Assembly: GCA_022264855.1 (NCBI GenBank)
Contig: JABYQU010000034.1
Coordinates: 62,001 to 126,000, forward strand
DNA: 64,000 bases
Direction: 5' to 3'
DNA from: Lenzites betulinus
Lineage: Eukaryota; Basidiomycota; Agaricomycetes; Polyporales; Polyporaceae
The position numbers and the translations under genes were made by a program. The notes beneath the pieces are model-generated. The model was not told the origin of the DNA. It searched no databases and saw only the letters and a list, made by a program, of their open reading frames with translations. This document shows positions 47,047-56,280 of this stretch, piece by piece. The stretch's first letter is position 1, and every line of letters begins with the position of its first letter.

Positions 47047-47261
47047 CGCAGGCATCTGCATGATCGCAGGCATCTACAGGAGCGCAGGCATCTGCAGAAG
47101 CGCAGGCATCTGCAGAAGCGCAGGCATCTGCAGAGGCGCAGGCATCTGCGGGCTTGCGATTGTCTGGGCACCCTAGGCGTCTGCAGGTCCGCAGGCATCT
47201 GCTCTTCCGCAGGTATCTGTTCTTCCGCAGGCATCTGTTCTTCCGCAGGCATCTGCTCGTG
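47047..47261. repeat. 18-bp minisatellite, core CGCAGGCATCTG
   Basis: Ten units in two sub-arrays. Unit starts are 47047, 47065, 47083, 47101, 47119, 47137 (linker CAGAAG type) and 47190, 47208, 47226, 47244 (linker TTCTTC type); each is exactly 18 bp apart. The two linkers are near reverse complements of each other. It lies near the inferred 5' end of the retrotransposon. Confidence 0.93.
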
Positions 47262-47686
47262 GCGGGTATCAACTCCAGGGAGCACCTACGCTGTACAGTT
47301 GTCTATCGTCATGTGTCTCTTCTCTGATTTGCATATGTCTGCAAGGTATCATTTCTTTAGCAGGTTTCGAGTCTCTATGGCAATCCAGCTATGTTGCCAG
47401 CAGCTGGGGGGGGGGGGTAGGGTGCTTGCGCATTACTCATCGTTCCTTGGCATCCCAGCCTATCGTCCAGCATCTCTCGCCTACACGTTGATTCCACCAC
47501 CATTACTCAGGTTTCCTCACATTCGTCGCGCGTAGTCGTCCATCCGTCTCATTTTCTCGTTCTATGTGTCTTCTTGTGTTCATTATTCGTCAGGTTATGG
47601 CACCAGCGAGGCCCCCACAGCGAGCTGGCTCATGCTCGGACCGTGGGAAAGTGCGACCAGGTGATGGTGCGTGGAAGAGGAGCCCC

Positions 47687-47703
47687 CGCCCCGCCAGGTT
47701 TCT
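47687..47703. repeat. Right copy of the 17-bp target-site duplication
   Basis: Exact match to 35402-35418. It stands where the 5' end of a minus-strand element should meet host DNA, and the bases after it (CCGCGGGGGCG) differ from those after the left copy, as expected of a target-site duplication. Confidence 0.75.
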
Positions 47704-48844
47704 CCGCGGGGGCGTGTGCGCGCGCTCCCACACACGCGTCCTCGGTCGCTCTCGGTGCTGTCGCCTCCGCGTTTCAGCGCGGCCTTGCGCCCGCACACTC
47801 GCCGCCGCGTCGGTGCTTCTCCCGGGCGCGTCGGAAGGGAAGGCAGCGAGGCTGGCGCGAGGACAGTCAGGCGCCAGGAAGGCTCTCGCGGACTGTCGGT
47901 GCGTTTCGTGAACACCGACGGGTTTCTCACATGCAAGCATGGTCATGATGCAAGACTCCCTTTTGGGATCGCAATGTCCTCGCGCGGGCGTCGGTACCCT
48001 CGGTGGGACGGCGCGGCGACGCCCTCTCGGCAAGTGGATTTCCTCTGTGCTCTCGTACGTTCACGCTATGACGCATTTATGCTAACCATCTCCACCTGTG
48101 GAAGCGACTGCGTCTTGGATGGCTTCCATTACGGAGCGGGTACGCATGGAATATGCATCTGTGACCACCGCCAGCATGCTCACTAACATATGCAGGACCC
48201 GGTCTCCCTCGCAAAGTAATACCGGACCACCCCACTACAAGCTGCACCGCACTAGAAGCACTGCGCCCTGAAAACGCCGGCTATGCATTCCCATCTGCGG
48301 CATGTTTTCCTCCCATGACGCTGATGCATGCGCAATCGCGCCAGAAACACGTTCGTCAAGCCGTATCTTGGTATCTCGTGTCGTATCTCGCTTGTGTTGT
48401 TCTGCAAGCTCCGCGTATGCGATATCGACCCTCGCGAAGATCCCGCTCACAAAGCAGCCGCCGTGGCACTGCAGCTGGGTGCAAAGCACTGCGCGCGACA
48501 TCAAACTGCGCAGGGGAGGCCTCGCGCGGGCGCTCCGATGTCTCTCCGTGGCGCAAGACGAAACGACTCGGAATGGAAGTGATTTGAGGCCGCGGGCCTG
48601 ACGGGGACCTATCCTGGGAGATCGCGTTCATGAACGGACAACGCACTCAGGGGACACGATCTACCGGGAGGCTGCGCAGGGGCGTCGGCGTATTACCACG
48701 TATGATCGCCGACATTGGGTCTGGTAGTCGACGCGGTATGTATTCGGTGCAAGATAAAATCATACAAGGACATGTGATCGGGTTCAAGAGCATCTGGCGG
48801 CCGTACATGAGAATCTGCTTCAGTAGCAGGCTGAAGCAAGTCCC
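47704..48844. other. Intergenic tract right of the retrotransposon
   Basis: GC-rich for the first 400 bp, matching the GC-rich flank left of 35402, so both probably were one continuous tract before insertion. Open frames are Arg-rich and mirrored on both strands. No gene is supported. Confidence 0.35.
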
Positions 48845-50272
48845 TCAAACATCGAAGCGCGTAAGTACGTGCGTAGGAAGGGAGCCTGCGCTGCTCGTCC
48901 TCTCATAGACTCGCAGAACCCCGTCCTGGCAGAGGAGCGTCAGCCTGCCCTGTAGTCCGCGAGACTTTACGAGCTCCTGGATTGTGCGTAGGATAGCGAT
49001 GAGCTGCCTGAACGACCTCTGGATCTGTGGGTCCTGCTCGACGGAACGTAGCTCCGCGCTGCCGAGGGTGTGCTTCTTGATGCGCTCAAAGGTTCCACGG
49101 TTGTGCACAGCGAGGAAGAGGTTCGGCGTGTAGGATAGGAAAAGCTGCGGGTACTGCTCGATCCAGTCGAACTGGTGGACGTAGTTCTGGGAGCGTGTCT
49201 TCAGCTCGACGATCGAGCTCTGGGGCACTTCACCACCCGCACGGATAACGGTGATGGTAGAAACCCCAGACGAGCGGGTCGAAGGCACGGTGGAGGAGAC
49301 GTTCAAGCCACTTATGGCGTCGGCGAGATCGTCAACGCTGGCGGCGGTGTTACGCGGAGCGGTGGTGGAGCGTTGGATGGGGACAGGTTGGGCGGTGCAT
49401 GCATCGACCTCGCACCGTACTACCAGCTTCAGTCCGTCTAGTTCCTGAGGATACGTCAGGATCGCCTTTCACCACGGTCGCAGATACCTTGGACTCGCGT
49501 ATTGGACGATACGATGGTGTCCGGTGCTCGCCTCACAGCCCCGCGCGGGGGAGGTGCTTTCGTGCTCGAAATTATGCCCGTAGCCAGACTTTGGAGGTGT
49601 CGCGACCTCACGCGTACGCTTCTCCCACCGCTGCATCAGAACTGTTTTGCGCCCACCGAGCTGGAGGTCAATTCGGAACTCCTTCGGCGGCTCCTCCCCG
49701 GCCGAATGCCCAATCCAGCGTAGGAGTTTGCGCAGCCCGTTGCGGTCTGTGACAATATCGACGCTGGGCCAATCGACGGACGCCGCCGACCCCTTTTCCT
49801 CCGACACGACATCAACGGCACGGAAGAGGGGCAGAAGGGACGAATCGCTGCCTATGCGGAATCCGTTTTGGTCTACCATACGCATCCCGCTGTCGAACGC
49901 GACACGGAAGGGAAGAGCGCGGTCGCGCCACATCGGCGGGGCACCTATGGGGTGGGACGATTTTGGCGGGGGTAAGGACGTGGGTATCTAGATGTCATTG
50001 TAGTACGTACCGGGAACGATGATAGTAGGGGTCGCTCGTTCGACCCAGTTATATGAGCCGATGTACTTCAACCTCGCCGGCTGAATAACTCTGTGTAGTG
50101 TAGCGTCTGCAACCCTTTGCGGTTTTGACAGTGTCTCTAGCGACGTAGGGCCCAACCCTTCCTCGATGTCACGGTCGGAGGGTAAACCTGAAGGTCGACT
50201 TCCAGTGGTGTAATTGTTTGCATAGCGATCTCTGTTATAGCCCGTAGGCCCTCGAGAGTAGTAGGACGACAT
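48845..50272 (-). CDS. Conserved fungal protein, homologue of the RGG-rich gene (copy B, 435 aa)
   Basis: ATG at 50272 (the open frame extends upstream but only to a TTG). Exons 50272-50011, 49944-49499 and 49444-48845 join in phase. After a Tyr/Arg/Gly-rich leader (MSSYYSRGPTGYNRDRYANN) come the blocks of copy A: KYIGSYNWVERATPTIIVPG, intron 1, PPMWRDRALPFRVAFDSGMRM, DIVTDRNGLRKLLRWIG, FRIDLQLGGRKTVLMQRW, GHHRIVQY, intron 2, LDGLKLVVRCEVDAC. A short linker and the C-terminal domain follow (SIVELKTRSQNYVHQF, LFLSYTPNLFLAVHNRG, RSFRQLIAILRTIQELV). Both introns fall at the same positions as in copy A. Intron 2 must use a GC donor, since the GT alternatives lead to a stop. RGG arm and decapeptide repeats are absent, so this may be closer to the ancestral form. 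Function unknown. Confidence 0.88.
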
Positions 50273-51115
50273 TCGTAGATATTGTTGTAGGGGAGGTTTG
50301 TGGTTGCAGGAGCTAGCGGTGTCTGGTGGGTCTGTGCGCAATTAGCTCAATCTTTATATGCATAATCTACCGCAGCGTAGGTTCGTCCTTACCGCAGCTT
50401 CTATCCCCTCATTGTGGTGGGTTCGGTTTACACGCCGATGCCAGAAGGTGCAGGTCCGCTCGCTATGAACTGCCTTTCACGGTAGAATTAGAAGCAGATA
50501 GACTTCTACATTCAACGGCATCCATGTCACTGGTATCCACATACCCTCAGCAGGTTGGTGCTGCGGTAGCAGCCAGAGGGTAGAGTGCAGATGCACATCG
50601 TTTCAGGCCTGTAGATTCTCCGCATGTTAGCGCAAACTCAGGGACTTATTAAGTGGTCATTTACCACATGATTTGATGAGGTCAGTGAACAGCTAGAGTC
50701 AGCCCGGCTGCGGCCACGCGTGGCATACGTGACGGCAATCCCTTCATCCCCGGTGGTGTTCGATGGTCTCATGCGCGTGGTATCGTTCCCGGCATCTCTG
50801 AACATCATCCGGTGACGCGCACCACACGGCATGCATTTTACGCGTACATCCCGTCCCTGTGGAAGAGAACCATACCTTCAGACCGTGTCGTCAGTTATCC
50901 GTCGCCATCGGAGGCCTAATTTCCTTGAGCATACATTTGCAGACCGCCAGTGCTATTGGATGCCCACTTATCGACATCCCTAGCGTCCAAGGCCATGCAT
51001 TAGTACATCAGCATTGAATCATAACGCGAAGCTCAACAGAATATGAGTACTAGTAGTCAAGACGAAGCTGGTCGGTCGACGCAGTCCGAGTCCGAAAAGC
51101 ATGCTGATACATCTT

Positions 51116-51206
51116 ATCTGATTACGCATGAAGACGATCAATCCGCGGCGGTCGGCCAGATCACCCATCCGCGGCGGTCGGCATCCAGACAAATCTTATC
51201 TGATAA
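51116..51206 (+). promoter_or_regulatory. Paired GATA-type sites upstream of the FAD oxidoreductase copy B
   Basis: ATCTGATAA at 51198-51206 equals the ATCWGATAA consensus of fungal iron-responsive GATA factors (SreA/Urbs1/Fep1 type) and sits in a perfect palindrome TTATCTGATAA. A one-mismatch copy, ATCTGATTA, lies at 51116-51124. Both are 150-240 bp before the ATG at 51353. Confidence 0.4.
51141..51182. repeat. 16-bp direct repeat between the GATA-type sites
   Basis: ATCCGCGGCGGTCGGC occurs at 51141-51156 and again at 51167-51182 (26-bp period). It contains CGGCGG, so it may be a regulator-binding pair; this is inference. Confidence 0.85.
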
Positions 51207-51352
51207 CTGCTTACCTCTCCAAGCCCAAGCTGAGGCTGCCACCCAGTCGCGTACTGCTACCTGTCTCTCCTGTCCTCCGATACATATAACAATGACAAGC
51301 AACATACAATTTATGAACCCCCTGCTTCTCCCTCCTGACAGCAGCGACTGAA

Positions 51353-52692
51353 ATGCCCGAGAACTCGGTGAAGTCCGTCGTGGTCCTTGGTGGTGGCTGG
51401 GCGGGTACGCTCATTGCTCGCGACCTGTCCGCGAAACTCGACCCATCGGCGTACGACATCACCCTCATCAACGACAGGCCGTACTTTGTCCACATCATTG
51501 CTGGGGCACGCCTCACAGTTACAGCCGAGGGCAAGCTCGAAGACAAAGTCCTCATTCCGTTCGACCGCCTCTTCCACAACGGCAATGGCACAGCGAAGAT
51601 CGGGACAGTCGCGTCCGTCGTAGAAAATGACAAGGGACAAGGCGGGGTAGTTGTGCTGGATGGCGGCGAGCGGGTTCCCTATACAGCGCTCATTATTGCC
51701 ACTGGGAACTCGTGGGCGGGGCCGATGGACTTCCCCAAGACAGATGTGGAGGTGCGCGCGCATATCAGTTCATGGAGGGACAAGTACGAGAAGGCAACGC
51801 ATGTTGTCATTGTTGGCGGCGGCCCTCTGGGACTTGGTGCGTTATTTCAATATATAGTGGAGGCCGCTAATATATTTGGTATCTGGTAGAGACCGCCGGT
51901 GAGGTGAAAGAGACATGGCCGGTAAGCAGAACCATCGAAACATCATCAAATGACGGAAACTCACGCCATGTCCAGAACAAAAAGGTCACCGTCGTGCATC
52001 ACCGAGAACAGCTGGTTAACGACACGTGGCCCGAGAAGTACCGCAACGACGTCGAGCGACGGTGGCGGCGGTTTGGCATCAATTTCATCCTCGGGGACAA
52101 ATTGGACATCCCTCCGGATGGGACGATTGGCGTGACTACCCACAAGGGAAAGCATATCCCTGACGCCGACCTCGTGGTGAGCACAGACCGTCCGTAATAC
52201 TAGTTGTGGACTTCACTTACATATAATAGATACCAGCATTCGGCTCGCGTCCCAACGCAGGTTTCCTCAAGTTGTTCGACGAGAAGGTTCTCGATGACTA
52301 TGGCGCTATTTGTGTGAACGATCATTTTGAATTGCCCGGACATCCTGGCGTTTTCGCTGCGGGGGACGTTACCGACCGCAAGGAAACCAAACAGGCCTCG
52401 AAGGCTCACCGACACGTGCCAATTGTTGTAGCCAATGTGGTCAGCTTTCTTCGTGGTGAACCGTGCGATCATGGGTATACGGGCGTCCCGGAGTCGATTG
52501 TGATCACTCTCGGAAAGGTATGCGAGTCTCGCTGCACGTTGTTGGGCTGTGTATTGATGTGGGGATACGTAGAATGGCGGATCTGGTTACTTCAACGTAT
52601 TGTGGGGTATCATGATCGGCAACTGGCTGTCAAAGTGGCTGGTAGCAAAGCATTTGGGGATCAATGGATCTCGAAGGCTCAGAGGCTATTAG
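51353..52692 (+). CDS. AIF/AMID-like FAD-dependent NAD(P)H oxidoreductase, copy B
   Basis: ATG 51353. FAD-binding GGGWAG at residues 13-18 (VVVLGGGWAG), LIIATGNSW, NAD(P)H site VIVGGGPLGLG. Intron starting GTGCGT, small exon ETAGEVKETWP, intron, then KVTVVHHREQLV, INFILGDKLDIPPDGT and IPDADLV. Intron, then IPAFGSRPNAGFL, HPGVFAAGDVTD, VVANVVSFLRG and ITLGK. A last intron, then GGSGYFNVLWGIMIGNWLSK ending RRLRGY with TAG at 52690-52692. All domains of copy A are kept and introns coincide, so this copy looks intact. Both proteins should be NAD(P)H:acceptor flavo-oxidoreductases with a membrane-associating tail. It lies divergent from the copy-B homologue of the RGG gene. Confidence 0.92.
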
Positions 52693-53226
52693 ATTGCCAA
52701 GCTGCTCATCTGCACGTCCATGGTGAGCCATTATATATCATCGTATGCAATCAACATACTGTAGAGCTAAGTAACATCACTTAACAGCTTCTCAATAATC
52801 ATGTGCTAGATTCGGCATTCGAGCGCATTGATGTTATTATATAACAAATGCTGCGTCCGTCACACTCAGTGAGGTCAAAACATCCAGGGGTGGGAGACAT
52901 TTGGTTGCAAATTGCGGTGAGAACGTGCTACCACGAGGGTGAATGAGCGCGCGCTGGACCTGGCGACGCGTCGGCGCGAGGACGCGTATTGGACGGTCCC
53001 GTGGGCGCGTCGCGCCAAAGCGCGCGCAAGCGCCGAGGGGACTGAATACTCGTTCGCACTCAATTCCCCCTTGCGCGTTTGTCCCGCGCCCTCGTTTATC
53101 TACATCTTAGGACACCTACTTCAAGATGTCACGGTTTATTTTGGTGATAGCGGCCTAAATTACAGGTGGGGACGGAGTCCCTATGCGAGTTTGCACATCC
53201 GCACGTAGTACTCAGGGGCTCCAAAT
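52693..53226. other. Intergenic tract
   Basis: About 530 bp. A GC-rich patch (52950-53030) contains several GACGCGT/GGCGCGAGGACGCG repeats. No gene is supported. Confidence 0.35.
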
Positions 53227-53652
53227 ATGTCGACTGAGGTCTCGTCTGGCGAGGAGATGAATGGTATTGAGAGGACAGAGCATTTCTCCCCGGAATACGA
53301 CGTGACGTACAAATGGGACACACCATACCTAGACCGCCTGTTCGCAGTCCTCATCGAGGTAATTGAAGCGCATGGCCTTGGTAACGATGGCTGGCATTCT
53401 GTACGCTGGGAAGTCTACGACCAGGTAGGCTCCGCCGCCTATCACTGTGAATGCGGAACTTGAAGGCTGATTGGTAGTCTATTGGTCTAACAGTACTCTG
53501 AGTGCCTTCCGGGTGCCTTGTCCTACTCTTGACAAGAACGTACTTGGGATGACTATGCCAAACTCTGGCTCCGCGGAAAACTGGTTGTGGGCACCAGGGA
53601 CATCGCGTTCGCTGTGTCGGCTCGGAGCAAGAGCTCTCTGGGGGAAGTATAA
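53227..53652 (+). pseudogene. Small two-exon gene with one in-frame TGA, function unknown
   Basis: Exon 1 53227-53424 (66 codons from ATG) runs to VRWEVYDQ at a GTAGGC donor. The best acceptor is CAG at 53491-53493, giving a 69-nt intron. Exon 2, in phase, contains one TGA at 53530-53532. It then reads on as a clearly protein-like segment (TWDDYAKLWLRGKLVVGTRD) to TAA 53650-53652. Splice phase and composition on both sides of the TGA argue that it was one protein of about 117 residues that lost its frame by a single nonsense change. No domain recognised. Alternatives: an unrecognised second intron or a sequence error at 53531. Confidence 0.55.
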
Positions 53653-53871
53653 CAGCCTCTTGCCCTCTTCGGATGCTTGATCATCGAGCGATGTGAAACT
53701 GAAGGTGAGTAACACCGTACGCTTGCGTACATAACCGCGCCAGTGGAATGTCGGTCGAGTCGCCGTGAAATTGTAGTAAAACAATCCAACTGTACAGTAC
53801 ATCTTTTGCTTCTCCAAACCTTGTCCCCCGGTCTGTAACCACGAAGTCAGCACACATATGCATATACATAT

Positions 53872-54182
53872 TCAATCTTCCAGACAACGCTGTGCTTCTA
53901 GTTCCATAGCTTGAGCCCCCTCAAACGCCCCAAGCTTCGACACGACAGTCTCTCCGGAGGACTTATCGACACGCCAAACTATGTGTCCCAGAAAGACGAC
54001 GGTTATCGCCACCATTCGGATGTGAGGGGCCATGTCCGCGGCGCTTTGCGCGACGGCGTCGACATCGATGCGGGGGGTCGCGTCTGCGTTGGGCAGGCCT
54101 CTGTCCAGCACGATGGGAGGGTTAACGATCTCCTCTGGGTCGTCGGACGAGAAGAACCCGGAGATGGCGAGGTGAAAGAGCT
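53872..54182 (-). other. Open C-terminal extension of the F-box gene, in another frame
   Basis: Directly after the TAG of the F-box gene, a different frame is open for about 100 codons and reads as protein (VELFHLAISGFFSSDDPEEI, then MVAITVVFLGHIVWRVD) to a stop at 53872. It joins the F-box frame after a one-base shift, or by an 86-nt intron with a weak GTAGAG donor and GACAG acceptor. Which is right cannot be decided from DNA alone. Confidence 0.5.
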
Positions 54183-55471
54183 CTACGCGTGAGCCCTGAA
54201 GTAGCGGCTGAATAGTTCTCTGTATCGCAGGAAGGCGTCAGCAGGGACGTAGGGTGGATGGAGGATGTGGGCCAAACTCACGATGATATCCTGCAACCCC
54301 GGCTCGTGGGACTTGGAGTAAGACATCCGTACGAAGATGTGTTTCACGCCTGCCTTCCCAGCCTCGTACAGGAGCAGCGGTGGTTCCGCATGAGGTGCGT
54401 CCCAGTTCGGCGCGCAATGCAGACTCGTCGCGAGTTTTCGGGGTCTTAATCGGGCGATGGTCTCAGCAATTTGGAGGTGGTGCCCATGGTCGTAGAACGA
54501 GAGGTCGAGACTGCGTACGAGACAAGTGATGCCAAGTGTGCAGATGACGTGAGTGGATGCGCGCAGGAGGTCGAGAGAGCGCCAGGCATTCGCAGGTTGC
54601 AGGGCGGCAATATTCGCATTCACATGAGGAGGTTCGTCGCGGAGGGAGGTGTAACTATCGAGCGACAGCTCCCTGATGTTCGGGAAGGAGTCGTAGAGTT
54701 CATGGAGAGCGGGCAGTCCGTCTTCGAAGATCAGGTGGAGAGTGCGGACGGAAGGAAAGAGTACGCCTATAGGTAGAAAGGCGGACAGCTGCATGGTCAG
54801 GCTCTCGATTTGATTGTGAGTCGCGGCCAGGGATGCGAAGATGTCGTCCTTGAGCAGCGCCTCGGTGATCAAAGGAAGGTGGAGGGTACGAAGGGACTTC
54901 TTCATGCCAACCACCATCCGGAGGAGGGTCCATTGTAGTTGATTGTCATCTCTGTACATCCCGGCAGAAAAGCGTTTAAGCGATGGCAATGCTGAAATGG
55001 CGGGAGGTATACTGGAGTTAAGGATAAGAACGTCACACCATTGGAGGACGAGCTTGTTGAGGTTCGTGCACAGGGCAAACACGCGAAGAAATGCTTCGAT
55101 GTCCTCTGGAGATAGCGAGCCGTCGATATGCACAAGGGATAGCTGTCGCAAGTACGAGGGTCGCGTTGAGTCACCGGCAAGCAGGAAGCCGAAGAACAAG
55201 CGCAGTTTCGAGATTCGGAGGATGCGCACGGGACGCATAAGCATCTCTTTGATGGCTTCTTCCCGCGTCAATCGTGAGGCAAGCGATATGGTGAGTAGGT
55301 CCTTCCGAGGGAGCCATGCTAAGATGAGGCGGAATACGTCGACGTTGATCGAGCGTAGCTGGATCGACTCGCCCTGGTTCTGTGGTCTGTACGAATCGAG
55401 TCAGAATGACGGGGGAACACAGAGATGTATAGCAGATAGATGTAAACGCACGAACTGTGGTCCGAGGGCAT
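54183..55471 (-). CDS. F-box protein with repeat-like C-terminal region
   Basis: A 20-nt first exon (ATG 55471, MPSDHS) is joined by a GTGCGT intron to exon 2 at 55386. The protein begins with SINVDVFRLILAWLPRKDLL, an F-box that would bind Skp1 in an SCF ubiquitin ligase. About 350 residues follow, with recurring LRR-like strings (LRQLSLVHIDGSL, LNKLVLQWCDVL, LRTLHLPLITEAL, IESLTMQLSAFL, IRELSLDSYTSL) that likely recruit a substrate. It ends SRYFRAHA at TAG 54183 with 407 residues. Large F-box families with one short first exon are common in mushrooms. The reading frame then seems to continue in another phase (see 53872-54182), so the gene may be slightly truncated by a frameshift or have a further intron. 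Confidence 0.8.
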
Positions 55472-56280
55472 ATCTCAATCAAGATATCAGCACTCTAGTT
55501 GTTTGGGAGAGCCTATGTTTCTGTGTAATCCCGAGGTTCCCTGTTTTAGAAGACCTCGCAGATGCCCATACGACGCATAAGATCCGACTTTCGTGAACGG
55601 CTGAATCTGTTGGAGTTCCGAACTGGCGGTGACGCTTCGGATGGCAAACAGGCTGCCCGTTTGAGTTTCCTTCTACGCTGAGACCGGGGCGTTGACAGTA
55701 TATAACTAGTGATGCTCACAGCCTTCAGTGAAAGGTCGAGCTGTTACAGATGAACAAGTGACTGGTTTGTACAAGTCTTTAGCCGCTATATAGCGTAGTT
55801 TGCATTAATTTTCGCCTTAGTCGTAGGTGTCAGTAGTAGGCTCAGGCTAGCGGCCGGGAGACTATGGCAAGACCGTTGCAGCCTATTGGCGCATGGGCGC
55901 CTACAAAGCGCCGAAAGGTGCGGAGACCGAGGTTAGGGTTAAATACAACCTCAGAGTCCTTCTTTTCCTACAACTTGTTCTACGACTTTACGTTGTACTA
56001 CGTTCGCCTTCTGAGTAGCATCTCGACGGTGTTCAGTCCCATTGTTCGAGCAGCGAATATCTTGTTTCATGCTCATCTGACTCCTTGAAATTGTCGACGG
56101 CTTGACGGGTAATAACGCCACCCGCTGGTCAGTAGTTGAAGCCTATCTAATCTCCAGCAGATGACGACAGCGAGGATGTGAGATTGATAATATGATTGAG
56201 TGCGCACGCACTCCTTTCTAACAGCGACCGACAACTTTCCCAAGGTCATCCCAGACCAACACCTGCTCGTGGACTCGGCC
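55472..56280. other. Divergent promoter region between F-box and aldo-keto reductase genes
   Basis: About 0.8 kb, AT-rich relative to coding DNA. A 74-codon ATG frame (55864-56088) has no homology I recognise. No RNA gene is seen. Confidence 0.4.

Larger units (their letters stand above)
35419..47686 (-). mobile_element. Non-LTR (LINE, Tad1-like) retrotransposon, about 12.3 kb
   Basis: Transcribed on the minus strand. In order: a 4.2-kb 5' region (43473-47686), ORF1 (41112-43472, CCHC knuckle), a 455-bp spacer, ORF2 with EEP endonuclease, reverse transcriptase, RNase H and a C-terminal CCHC-like finger (40656 to 35582, one frameshift), a 144-bp 3' UTR and poly(A). The domain order and single RNase H are those of I/Tad1-type fungal LINEs; clade assignment needs a tree. 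The core is certain. The outer 5' limit rests on a perfect 17-bp direct repeat that abuts the poly(A) and reappears at 47687. If correct, the element is much longer than the 5-8 kb usual for LINEs. Confidence 0.8.
43473..47686 (-). other. Long 5' region of the retrotransposon
   Basis: 4.2 kb upstream of ORF1 on the coding strand, assigned to the element because the target-site repeat lies beyond it. It contains a small ORF (45115-45588), a TATA-like box, degenerate CAGGCATCC-type repeats (about 46380-46890), a G12 run (47406-47417) and an 18-bp minisatellite (47047-47261). The stretch 43.5-45.0 kb is CT-rich on the plus strand (purine-rich on the coding strand) with no coding frame on the element's strand. 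Its length and satellite content are unlike ordinary LINE 5' UTRs. Confidence 0.6.
50273..51352. other. Divergent promoter region between copy-B genes
   Basis: 1.08 kb between two start codons pointing apart. No coding frame is supported. The right half holds a 16-bp direct repeat and GATA-type sites, listed separately. Confidence 0.45.

Noticed and set aside
47047..47261. CRISPR-like array
   Set aside because: Repeats are 12 bp with 6-bp linkers that are themselves repeated. No unique spacers, and the organism is eukaryotic.
55932..55942. Telomere-like GGTTAGGGTTA
   Set aside because: Less than two copies, inside a gene-rich region. No array.
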